A stretch of 64,000 nt of DNA from Dillenia suffruticosa (taxonomy: Eukaryota > Streptophyta > Magnoliopsida > Dilleniales > Dilleniaceae). Below, one piece after another: positions 24,184-36,075 of the stretch. Position 1 is the first letter of the stretch. Each line of letters starts with the position of its first letter. The stretch spans positions 23,425,056-23,489,055 of the forward strand of contig JAVTVX010000010.1 of assembly GCA_033439265.1 (NCBI GenBank). Reading direction: 5' to 3'. Below the pieces are notes generated by a model. That model was not told the origin of the DNA and ran no database searches. It was given only the letters and a program-made list of their open reading frames with translations. The translations under genes and the position numbers were made by a program.

Positions 24184-25120
24184 CGATTCTCAAAAAGTGT
24201 TCTTTCGATGGATTTTGCAAATTTGAAACGAAATAAGTAGAAGTAAATTTAGAATTGTTCTGGATTTTGTAGAAATGAATAGACGTCAGGTTTGCCGGCG
24301 ACCGTACATTTTTCCCGGCGATTCACGTCACGAAGCCTAGCTTCCACGGCAGGAGCCTCTTCCCGCCTGTTTTGTTCTCAATCCCCCGCTCGTCTTCCTC
24401 TCTGGATCTAAGTTTCCGGCAAGCATTCTCCTGCAGCCCATTTGCCGTTTCTAAAAAGAGAGAGAGAAACGGAGAAAGAAAGAGATAGAGAGAGAAGAGA
24501 GAAAAGGAGCTAGAGAGAGAGAGAGAGGCTAGGAGGTGAAGTGAGAGAGAGAGAGAGACAGAGGGAGAGAAGAGAAGGCGTTCGGACTCTACACTATGCC
24601 ACAAGCACCAAGCTCGTAGTTAGACATGACCTTATCCATTGTTCTTGTTGCTATCGTCGTTCAAAATCGAAATCACAAAAAACAGCAGAAAAGTGTTTTG
24701 GGAAGACAAATGTTCAAATGTGAAAGTTCACAGCAAGAAATGGTCTCTATACGAGAGAGAGAGTGAGAGAGATAGCAAGAGGTTGGTGAAGTCTTCGCTT
24801 GTTGTGTTTTCTCTGTGATTCTCTCAGATACTGAAAACGTCTGTGGTTGCCTTGTGTGCTAAAATGCGCAGTTTCCCTGTATTAAAGCGCAATCAGGTTG
24901 TTTAGAAATGGGCTTACGGTTGGCAGAATATTACGGAACATGCCACGCATTTTTGTCGGCTTCCAGTTGTAGAGAGAGAGTGACGCAGGTAGTGCGGGGA
25001 GCCGCTCTGATGACGTCATACTTCCTTACCCTTGCTTTTCTCTTTTATTTACGGAAATGGCAGGGTTCAGATTTCCTCTTTTTTTGTTTTTTTTTTTTTT
25101 AAGAATTTATTTTTGTGTGC
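24184..25120 (-). promoter_or_regulatory. Leader and promoter region of the LHW-type gene
   Basis: Upstream of the ATG the minus strand is CT-rich: the plus strand has repeated GA tracts at about 24455-24575 and 24750-24780. A perfect TGACGTCA bZIP-type palindrome lies at 25011-25018, about 830 bp upstream of the start. There is no coding sequence; the ORFs here are microsatellite translations. Confidence 0.5.
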
Positions 25121-27194
25121 ATCTCGGGTGACTGTTTAAGCAACAATTGCCTCTCTGATGATGACGCGTGTTAGTTATTTTTTATTTTTTATTTATCTTA
25201 ATTCACAATTATTACCCCTTTTCTCTTTCTGTCGAGAACTGTTGCTGTTGGACAACTCATTATGAATTGCTTTTTAATAATCTGTATTATAATCACTCTA
25301 AATACTAAATTAATTAATCTTTCCAAATGGTTAGATCATGAGAAATTTAGTTTTAATTGACTTTACGATCATAATTCTGATTTATTTCATTTTTTAAGAG
25401 AAACAAAGATATAAAAATTATAAAAACAACAACAACGATCAATTATTCATCTTATTAAGTGAAATCGGTTATATGAATTATTCATTCATTCGTACATAAA
25501 TTTTTATCTTAATTTTTCACCGTCGAACCATCTAACATGATGCTCTTCCTTTTTTTAAAAAAAAATAATAAAAAATAAAAATTTTCATACATTATATTAT
25601 TTTATCCTCTTTGAAATGCTTTTTAACTAATAAAAAAAATCATGAAAAATCCATTAATTTTCTCATAAAATGGTTAGAATATTAATGTATTGTTTTGTAT
25701 GAACAATCTTATTAAAATAAGCAGGCATAATGAGAATACTCAATTGTAGCACAACTAAAAATAATAATAAAATGTTAAGAATGATAATAATGATTACGTC
25801 TGGAGTCATATTTTCTATTTGATGAGGTTACATAGATATATATATATATATTTAAATTTAAATTTGAGAGTCATCCATTCTTAGTCTTTAAGTCTTAAGA
25901 AAGAGTAGATATATATTTAATATAAATAGATGAAATCAAACAGAATCAGAATAAAAAAATAAGGATAAAAATAGGGATATTTATCGTATTGTAGTAGATA
26001 TTTGAGTTTTATTGTTTTCGCCTCTCAAATACAAGTCCAACTTTGTTCATCCAATTCCAAATTGAAAGGTAAAGATTGGTATTTTAGATCTTCATCCACT
26101 TAGTCCCCACCTTCTGAACCGGGTCAGGCCTTTTCCTCTTGGTCTTAAACAGAAGGGTTTTTATTAAGAAATTTGGAACCATTCTCTCTCTGACTCCTGC
26201 TCTTTAAAATATCAAGTTTTCAAATGTACATAAGGAGAAATCATGATGTGAACAGTTATTATTGTCGAGCTTCTCTTCGTTTTGATTTCAGTTGGTTTTA
26301 TGACGTGGCACGGGGCAGGCTACTTGGCTGACAAGGGACAGTCATTGTCCCTACCCTTTTTTCATTAAAATCCCATTTTTAGATGTTTGTGAACACTCTA
26401 TGATCCTTCCATTCTATATACCCTCCGCCCTACCCTATCTTTAGTTAATTAATTATCATTAACTAAATTATGATACCCCATGTGGGGGTGGTGATGCCAT
26501 GCATGCAGCCGCATGATAATCGAACGGATCGAATTGGTTCCATGAAATCTCTGCCCTCCAAGATGGGATTAAGGTTGGATTGGCGATGGATTAGGACCAC
26601 ATAAGACCTAAAAAAGGCTGCAGTAGATTAGATTAACAATTTTTTTTTTCTTGGGGGAGGAAAAGGGTGTGGTTTGGTGAATGGTCTGTCACTTGGAGCA
26701 GATAAAATAAAATGTGGGGAATGGAGAAGAGAGGAGAGGACATAAAAAGATGGGAGCACTAGTTGGGGACACATGAGATTATGTTTTTGTAACTTTATTT
26801 CATATCACCGCCGTAGATTTTTGTAGTAATTTTTGTGGGGAAACGGGGAAGAGATTCCTATTCAAAGGTATATGGATGAATGTGCTTTTCGTTGTTTTTC
26901 TTCCCCTTTTTTTTTTTTAATTGGGTGTGCTTTGACCGACGTTTTTACTGTTGGAAAGGGTTAAAATGGGAAAATTGGATGTCAAGTTGGGTTAAAAATT
27001 GTGTGGCCAGCAAAATTATTTGCGCCCTCGGATGATGAGGCTGTGGCCTTTTAAGTTTTAATTTGATTCAGAGGGTATAATGGCTCGAGTCCTTTTCACA
27101 TTGCTCGATAATTCATTCTTGGGTTCCGAGGTTTTCCCGAACTTTCGCTTGCAATCCACTTCGTTTTTAATAACAGTGACACACTAAACTATTT

Positions 27195-27365
27195 TTAAAT
27201 CGAGTGATTAAACACTCGATTACTTTAATAAAAAATCTTAAATTTGATTCTTAAAAATAACAAAAAATTTTTTTTTTAAATTAATCATTAAAATAAGTCT
27301 TATAATACTCGAATCAGATTAATAGAATAAAATCTAGATACTAATGATAAAAATAAAAAATAATA
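27195..27365 (+). repeat. Degenerate SINE-like dispersed repeat
   Basis: Carries the blocks 'gtgattaaacactcgatta', 'tcttaaatttgattctta', 'tataatactcgaatcagatt' and an A-rich end. The same blocks occur at 12335-12514, 27912-28075, 38655-38790 and 47580-47752, so this is an old repeat family. Confidence 0.5.
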
Positions 27366-27911
27366 CTAAAATTTGAAAATAACTACAACGACCCTACCAA
27401 AAATTGAAAATAACAAAAAAAAATTAATTTTTATATAAATTATTAATATTTGATAATTATATTAAACATAATTAAATCTGATATAAAAAATAAAAAAATA
27501 CTATTTCTAATAGTAGATTACAAAGATTAATTTAACGATAATAATATTAATGATATCCTTTGTATTAGTGATAATAATATTGTTTTAAGATCACTTGGAT
27601 GCTATTTCCCATAAGGTTTTTTTTTTTTTGGTTATTTTTTGAATTTTAGAAAATGTTATGCATGGTGTTAAGACTTCTCTTTTTTCTTTTCTTATTATTT
27701 TTCTATTTATATATTTTGTGGTCTGTTCAGAAATCTTAACTTGTTCGACTCAAATTGACTTTTTAAAGTTATATTAATAATCTTAAATTAAAAATATTAT
27801 TTAAATTTTAATCGGATTTAATCTTAAAATTTTTCTAAATGAGTTTAAAAGGAAGAGATTCGGGGAAGTGATAACGAGAGGAACCCTTTTCCGTTAACTC
27901 GTTCTGTGTTG

Positions 27912-28075
27912 TGGATATAGTAATAAAGATATTAAAATTTTTTAATTAAAATTTTAAGTTTAAATATTAAAAATAGAAAAATAAATACTTTGAGAGTCGA
28001 TCTAAATTAAATCTTACGATATTCAAATCAGATTAATAAAATAATTCATATATCGGCCGATAAAAAAAAAATGTT
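27912..28075 (+). repeat. Degenerate SINE-like dispersed repeat
   Basis: Contains 'ttaagtttaaatattaaaaa', then 'tattcaaatcagattaataa', then 'tatcggccgat' before an A run. Block order matches the copies at 12335 and 27195. Confidence 0.5.
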
Positions 28076-30596
28076 GCGAGGCCTTGAAATGCTTCGCTAT
28101 CAAAATGTTCATTCCTCAAATTTGGAAATGTATTTCATTTGAAATGTTTCCAAAAATGAGCAAAGCCTGACCATGGAAAATCATCATTTGCTGGCAGCTT
28201 CGCCGTTCCTGCAACGATCACCAATCTTGCAATGCACTTAACTCACCCTCATCATTACAGTTACTCCCACCGGAAATGGAAAGCGAACCATCCACTCAAA
28301 TCTATTAAAAAATATTCCTTGCCAGTTGGGACCTGCCTTTTCTTCAACCATATATAATTTATTAATTATACAAAAAAAGACATAATTATTAATTAATATA
28401 TTTTATAATTTTATTTAATAATTATATGAAATATAATTATACTTATCATGTAAACCTAATCTCAAAAACCTCTATTAAAGAAAATATATAAAATTGGACC
28501 CTAGAAACATGGCATCACAACATTTAATGAGACTATGTTACGGATAAATTTATATAAAAAATAATAATTATAATTTAAACTGAATATTTCATAATAAGTA
28601 AAAATATTAATGATAATACTTAGAAAACATATTAATACTGATCACGTATATTTCAAATGACGCCGAGTACATGAAACCTTGTAAATAAGAATTTCTTGAA
28701 GTTTTTATGGAATTAATTTGTTTAAAAAATTGTGATTTACTTGAAAAGAAAATACTCAATACAAAGAGTTACTTCGCATAGTTTTTTACCCCCAAAGTTA
28801 CTATACGGCACAAGTTTTAAATATAAATAACATAATTAAAATTTACAGGGTCATTACAATATTCATTTAAATACCATGTTTCTTACGTCATTAATAGTAT
28901 AGTATTGCATATTGTATTTGGATTTTTATTTAGGAGTACAATCACTTTCAATTTTAATATGTGATGAAGGCTTAGTAAAAGCAAATAGGATAATGGGGGA
29001 TTTGAATATAATGGCATGCTCTCTTTTTTTATGATATACCTATTAGTTTCGAAATTATATTTTGATTGATTTAATTCGAATACTTGTCAAGTTTATTTTA
29101 AAGAGTAACTCTTTAAAAATAATTTTTTTGGTTTTCAAGATTTGAATATAAAATTTGATTAAAATATTTTATATTCTAATTCATTTAAATCAACTATATT
29201 GATACTATTTTATTTTTTTTGAAGGATGGAGACATGGGTCATCATAAAAAAGTTGGGGAACTTAATGGACTTTAGGAGCAGACCCTTTACTGCTTCTGTT
29301 ATGTGTTCCTGTGTCTTTGTTCCTTGGTCATGAAAGGTGTGCTGTTGAACATCTGGATCAAGTGTTCACATCTAAATCTCTGTTAGCTTTCCCACACCCC
29401 CGCCCAAAAAAAAAAAAAAATCTTAGTTTTGTCAAAGAGAACATATTTTACTCATGGGGCTTGACCAAACTCCAAATTGCCAACTTCTTGCTCCATTTAA
29501 TCCGGAAAAAGATAGTTGTCTACTGCAAGTTTTCAAATCGATGCTCCCCACAGCATTGGTGATGCAGACACATTTTTGGTAAATTTATGTGTATTGTTCA
29601 AATTACAATCGGTATGTTTCACATTTTTTAGAATTATCACTCCTTAAGCTACTTGTGACGTTTTCATTAGTTTAGTTGGACAACTAACTCTGGGTATTAG
29701 ATGGAGTTTAAATTACAATATATCGATATTAAAGAAAATAGTTTTAGACCCGGTCTGGTTTAGGATGAAAATCGACTTTATTTTTTTTTAATCTATTCGC
29801 TTAGCATCAGGTTCATTAGATACAAAATATACGAATAAATTAACTATTTTGTTGAATAATAAAATTCGGATCCATTGAGTAAAACAACCTGCGTTTACTA
29901 ATGTTTTGCTGGATTAGGTCTACAAAATAGAAATGACTCTCAAATACATATGAATGAAATTAGGTTGATTAGGATGGGTGGGGGTAGCTCGATCAAATGC
30001 TGATATCTCACAATCTGGTATGTTATTTCATTAGTTTGTGAAGTCATGCGTTCTCTTTTTTTCTAGGCAAAGAGCCACCTCTACTCACATCATGCTTCAA
30101 TTAATGTAAAAGAGGAAAGTGAACAACCCCCACACTAAAATACTAATTCAAACGGATAAATTCAATAGCTCTTGCAACAGCTAAATGTTAAAATTATTAT
30201 TATTATTTGGTTAATACGCTAGTGATTTCACACATGATAACATATGAATAGGACTCAAAAACAGTAGTATAATTATAGGATTTTGGTCAACTCTTAATAG
30301 GAATACGTATAATGTATGTTAACGAATCCGAGGATAAAATAAATGAAGCGTGCGCTTCGATTTAACTCATGTTGGGGGGCTTCAATTATTTGCCTATAAT
30401 TAACCTAATGACTTCATGCAAAATCTTTTATTAGGGTGGGTAGTTATTAGGGTGGGTAGTTTAAAGATCAACTAACCCCCTGATTTTTACAATAATTAAA
30501 TTAGTTTTTTTTTTTTGGGTTAAGATTAAATTAGTTAATAAACTAGTCTTTTATTTTGCCACATAGTCTTTGATTCCATACAAATCTTACGTTGGA

Positions 30597-30690
30597 ACTG
30601 CCAATGAGTTATAATTTAACTGGTACATTTCCCTTCTCTTTTGTAAAGATTTCAAATTTATACCTTCCCATACATAAAAAAAAAAAAAAA
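30597..30690 (+). mobile_element. Very short SINE-like retroposon with 15-bp target-site duplication
   Basis: A 94-bp insert ending in 17 or more A residues is flanked by identical AAATCTTACGTTGGA copies at 30582-30596 and 30691-30705. The body reads 'gagttataatttaactggta' then 'agatttcaaatttatacc', which fits a decayed tRNA-like box A/box B pair. Confidence 0.75.
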
Positions 30691-30705
30691 AAATCTTACG
30701 TTGGA

Positions 30706-32562
30706 GCGAGGGATTTACTCCATTTTTGGAGCATCAGTGTTAAACATATATATCAATTATTTGGCATTGAGTTTCAAGCATCAAACCTAAAAGTTCGATT
30801 ATTTACTCCATGCACTTAAATATTTGTTAACAATACTTTCCAAAATTAATACACAAAATATGAACCAATCGATTTAAAATACTCGAGAGTGAATCCTTTA
30901 TATGATTAAATTGGTCGTAGTTTTCATAATTAATTTTAAATAAGGTTAAGAGTAAGTATAATATTCCTATTGTTCTAGTGGAAAGAAAACCATATAATTA
31001 GTTTTTTCTGCCTTTCAATTTATTTATTTTATTATATTCAATTTTATATGCTTTTTTATTTGTAGGTTTAATATTTAAAAGTGAATAAATTTAAAGTAAA
31101 ATTGATACAATTTTTAAAATCAATTCTCGATGAATTTATTAATAAATTTTTGTTTCCATGAAGAGAGACCCTGAGATCGACTATTTCTGATATTTCAGTT
31201 TTCTTCTATACTATCTTCAACTCTGTATAAGGTTTACGGATATTGTAAGAGTGATGTAATAGAAATCAGGTAAAAAAAAAAAAAAAAAAAAGAATTGCTT
31301 GAGAAACACTTGGGATAGATGTTACAAAAATATGGTCAACATGAGAAATCATAAAACAAAAGTGCAATTTGATCTGCACCTTTATTTTATGATTCTAGTT
31401 ACCGTCCATAATCATTTAGCCGTTGGACCGAAGCATGGAAATTTTACCAAGTTGACCTGACGGGGGGGTTACATGGAAGCGAAGGTACAAAATGGGGACT
31501 TAAAAAGAAAAGGCAAAAAAGTAGAGTCCATCAAACTCACCAAAGTTTTAATGTTTATCCAAGGTATATGACCTATCTCAGGATTTTATTTGTCAAAACC
31601 CATTAGAATACCCCTTGCTTCACCCCCAAACATGAGAAAAAACATTAAGAGCTTTATCACACGCAACAAAAACACAATCAAAGGCAAATGGCCCCACGGA
31701 TATTCATAAAAGTCAATCACTCAATCCTTCTACTTGACAAACTTTTGCAAAGGAGGAGATTTGCATCTTCACTTGGGGGGTGGGTGGGTGTGTGTGGGTG
31801 TGAGTGATAGCTGGGAAAGTGCGCCACCTCCTATCACATAACTCTCTTCATGAAATCATGAGGAGCTATAAAGTTCAGAAAAAGGAGGAATTTTAAGTCC
31901 CTCCATGTTTGATAAAAAAAAAATACCCAAGAAAATAAACTAAAAAATTAAATCCTAAACAAGCACACGTTAAAAATCTCTAATGTTTTTTGAATACCTA
32001 CTATCGATATTCGAAACCATATTTTTATTAATTTTTTTAAATATTTATAAAGCTTTATTTAAGAAACGATTTACTTAGCGTAGTTTTTTCTATATTTAAA
32101 ATATCTATGAATAATGATTTAACGACCATTAAATTAAATAATAATTCAATGATTATCAATTTTATAACTATTAATATTTATTAGTGAACACCTAAAAAAA
32201 TTGTTTGTACCTGAACATTTTATTTTGATAGATAATTGGAAAATTTAACGAGCAAAGGGCTTACTGTCACCCTTTTTAGATTGATGGGTTATGCAGTTTT
32301 TAGAGCTAATATGGGGAAAATTGGATGTTGTAAATTGCAATTATGTGTGGGGATGACATGGGTGTATAACATAACATAGGAAAGGAAAAGAGGATGATCC
32401 ACTTGGGTTGGATGCTTGTAACAGAGAAATCAGCTGGCACTATAAGACGGAGGCATGAGAATCTTGACTTTAGGATCCCACACATGAGTCATGTTATCTT
32501 CCTAAATCCAATTTGGATTCCCAATCACCCTTCATTGTCTGCGCTCATGAAAGAAATCTATG

Positions 32563-32594
<32 letters not shown>

Positions 32595-33356
32595 TATACA
32601 TTCCTATTATTGGAGTCATTTCAAATATATTTCATGAAAAGATTGGTTAGATGGCCATGTGAACATATAACATCAAATCAAATGCCATTGGGCCTTTTCA
32701 AGCCCTTGTGCTTGTTCCATCCAATTAGTCCTTGTTTGAGTTCAAGCATCATCCTTTTTTATCTTTTCAATATTAAAATATCATATTATCTGAAAATATA
32801 ATTTGAGGGTCACAATTCTCTTTCCCTAATTTTAAAATCCAGGGTTCGAATTCTTATATAACAAAAAAAATTAATATATCATATTCAGAATATTAATTAA
32901 ATTTTAAAAATATTTGTTTAAATATTTCATACAATTAAGAATATTAAAATTTAAGAAATATTTATCTTTAATAAAATTATAATTGTGTCCGAACACTGGA
33001 CTAATTGATTTTTATTTATTAGTTGGTGCATGAATGCACCGCATTTATTCTAGAAAAAAGAACAGATATAAAAAGAATCGGACATTTGAAGAAAAAAAAT
33101 TTAAGAGAGATAAGAATTTAAAACGATCGAGTAAAAATTATAGAATTTCAAATATTTATTTCCAAATCGTTATATGTTTAAATATTTATTTTATTCTTTT
33201 ACTTTTACATGTTAAAAGAATAGTATTTTAATAATTACAAAAATTATGACTAATAAATAAATAGCAAATAATAGAATAAGGTACTTTAACTTCACTTAAT
33301 AATTAATCATGAACCTCAACCCTTGTTCATGGGTTTAATTACTGACACCCAAAAGT

Positions 33357-33387
<31 letters not shown>

Positions 33388-34440
33388 TTTCCTTTAATAA
33401 TTAAAATTGTGGAAAAGGAAAAAGAATTAAAATAAAGGCATATATATATAATTTTCCTTTAAATCAACACAGGAAAAAAAATAAAGACATATGAGTGTTT
33501 ATCCAAATAAAAAAAATAAAGGAAAAATCTAAGAAAAGTTCCTAAATATCCAAATTAAAAAAATAATAATAATAATGTTGAAAGAAAAGACAGGTGAGTA
33601 TTGATGTAGGGTTATGTTTAGGTTTGAGCATGAACCTGATTTCCTGTGAATCCAAGCCTGTCTTTGTAGCAAGACTGGCCACACTTTTTTATGTCCCCAT
33701 ACTTAATTGGGCTCGCCATTTAATTTTGAATTGGCCATCACATTATTGTTTATACCAAATTTCCAAATAAATCGATTATTGTCACGAGTGGATAATTGGT
33801 AGTCATAATTTTTCTTTCTTAATATAGTGATTTTAGATTCAAATATTACGATAAAAAAAAACCAATTATTCTACTTTCAATCTTTTGTTGCACGTCGGGC
33901 CGAGTATGATGATTTGGTTCCATAGAAAAAACAATCCCTGTCAAGTTGGATTGATATCATTCTAAATTCGAATTTTAACTGATGAAAATAAATATTAAAA
34001 AAAATTTATTCTTTAGAAATTTAATATTGTGATAAAACAATACGGGCGTGATGCGAAAAGGATGAGGACAAAGAAGAGTGAGGGAGAAAGCATTTAACAT
34101 TAAATTTTATAAAGCCAAGAGAAGGGAAGAAGTGGATGAGGAGGAAGTAGATATAGAACCCATCAAATTGACAAGACTAATGTCTGAGCAACCTGGGCCA
34201 GAATTTTGTGGTCAGTTCAGTGGTTCGTTGTCCCACAAGAGAAAGACGAAGCGTGAACCCATAAATTTCGTTCCATGATTGGGGGGTTCCTAATTATTAA
34301 TCTGCATACCCAAGTTGTTTTTGTTGGTTTTCTGTTTTTTCTTTTAATAAGATTTAAATATAAAATTTTATTTAAAAGATATTAATAGTGAAACAGTGGA
34401 CTTGGTGTTTGTTTTCTGCCCCGGCATATATTTGATTTTG
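30706..34440. other. AT-rich intergenic DNA, no gene
   Basis: Contains an A run (31269-31290), a G-quadruplex-type sequence (31775-31798), a (GA)n tract (32567-32594), short 'tataac' plus A-tail SINE-like copies (about 32808-32867 and 33797-33862), and an (AT)n tract (about 33357-33384). ORFs at 32394-32801 and 34078-34278 have no recognisable family. Confidence 0.5.
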
Positions 34441-34465
34441 TTTTACTTGGTACGTGTCGTAGTGT

Positions 34466-34595
34466 GAAGTGGGCCCAATTTGGGACTTTTCTAGTTTCCT
34501 TTCATATCTATGGGCCCTTGGAGATTGGTCGAGATGTGCCGGGGCCCTCCTTCGAAGACCTACTGGGCCTTTGACCCATTTCTTGTTGGGCCATG
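34466..34595. promoter_or_regulatory. Cluster of four TGGGCC (site II-type) motifs
   Basis: TGGGCC occurs at 34470, 34511, 34564 and 34587, four copies in 123 bp. Such motifs are typical of TCP-bound proximal promoters of housekeeping genes. No gene is recognisable within several kb, so the role is unknown. Confidence 0.45.
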
Positions 34596-34720
34596 CAAGT
34601 CGCTTCTTGAATCAGTTTTTTTTGGGTACGGCCCTTTGCTTTCCGTTGCTTAACGCTAGGTTTTCTCCTTTAAAAAAGTTAGATTTACTTCAGTTGAGGT
34701 TTAGATAGTTATAATTTTTA

Positions 34721-36031
34721 TTGGAGAAATTTCATTATTTGGTCGCGAAATAAATTTAGTTTTAAGTTTACGCAAGGTCAGATTTGCAAACGTAGCCTAA
34801 ACCCCATTTACTTATCCTCAAGGGCAAGTACTTTGAGACAAGATGACATTTTCCTTTTTCCTTTTTTTTTTTGGGTTTCTTTTTGGGGTGGTGGAAGAGG
34901 GGGGGGGGCATGACATTCGGCTGTGGGATATCAGCTAAAATAATATTATACATAATAAATATATGTAAGTGAAGTATATTCCTTCATGTCGGCAGGTTAT
35001 GGTACCGTGTGACTGTAAGTGTGCTCTTTTGGCAACCAGCAATTTATAATAATAAAAAGATAATTAAGGAAAAGTCCCAAATGCTTTGGGACTCTATTGG
35101 TGCCGAGACGATAAGTTAAAGTAGTTGCCTAATTGTTTATGCTAGAAAAGGCAAGTGCCATTGCAATTTTAATCATTCCATTTTCAATAGAATAATTTTT
35201 ATTTTCTTTAATTAGGGCAGAATTGACGTGTTCCTCTTTCTCATGTGCTCATTGCCATTTGTCATTACCGACACCCAAATGGCTTGTGAATCCTCGAAAA
35301 GTGAAGAAACACAAAAGAATCAAAAAAGAAAAATAAAATATTGTGTGTGTGTGTGGGCGCGAGAGAGAGGTAAGAAGTAAGAGGGCAAAGGGATGAGGAG
35401 AGAGTTACTGATATTAATTATTAATCAAAAAATTTAATTCTGTTTTTAATATAAATTTTTGATTTTGGTATGGATTAGAGGAGGCCAAGGAGCTCACTTG
35501 ATTTCATGATTTTGATGTCTCTCTTGATTCCTACAACGAAAATCACCCAACGTTAGATTTGAACCAGAGGGGGCCTAGAGAAACGAGGTTGACTTTGAGC
35601 GTGTAGGTTACGCAAGCGGAGAAAATCTAAGCTACTGTCAATTTATCAATTCATAGATATGAAGTTGTTGAAAAGGATTTGTTGATTTGGGAATGCGTGC
35701 AAGTCTCAGGTATTTCGAGTAAACATCATCGAAACTAATATAAATTTTTACGAATTTAAGAAGTCAATGAAAAATCATTATGAGTTAAATTTATCATTCC
35801 GAGTCAATGAAAAATCATAACATTTCTTTAATTGACTTCGTAATTTGTAACGTTGTTTCATTTATGATTTCACCGATGGACAACAAAAGGAGTATAAAAG
35901 GGAAATCCGACCCACCTTATTCCCTAATCACAAAAAGAAGGTTGCAGTTTCCAGTTTGACGTGTCGAAACATCTTGATCCTTGTATTATTGTTTTCTTTT
36001 ATCATTTTCTCAATTGCAAGAAACAGAATAA

Positions 36032-36075
<44 letters not shown>

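Larger units (their letters stand above)
25121..30596. other. AT-rich intergenic DNA, no gene
   Basis: Very AT-rich on both strands, with no ORF of interest. Degenerate dispersed-repeat copies sharing 'actcgaatcagattaat'-like cores lie at about 27195-27365, 27912-28075 and, inverted, 29040-29200. A pair of CATGCATGC/GCCGCATG motifs is near 26500. Confidence 0.5.

Noticed and set aside
32842..32855. GGGTTCGAATTCT as part of a tRNA gene
   Set aside because: Box B only; no acceptor stem, anticodon arm or box A at proper distance. Better explained as a SINE remnant.
34469..34708. 79-codon plus ORF after the TGGGCC cluster
   Set aside because: Tempting because of the promoter-like motifs, but there is no recognisable domain or ATG context, and the motifs lie inside the ORF.
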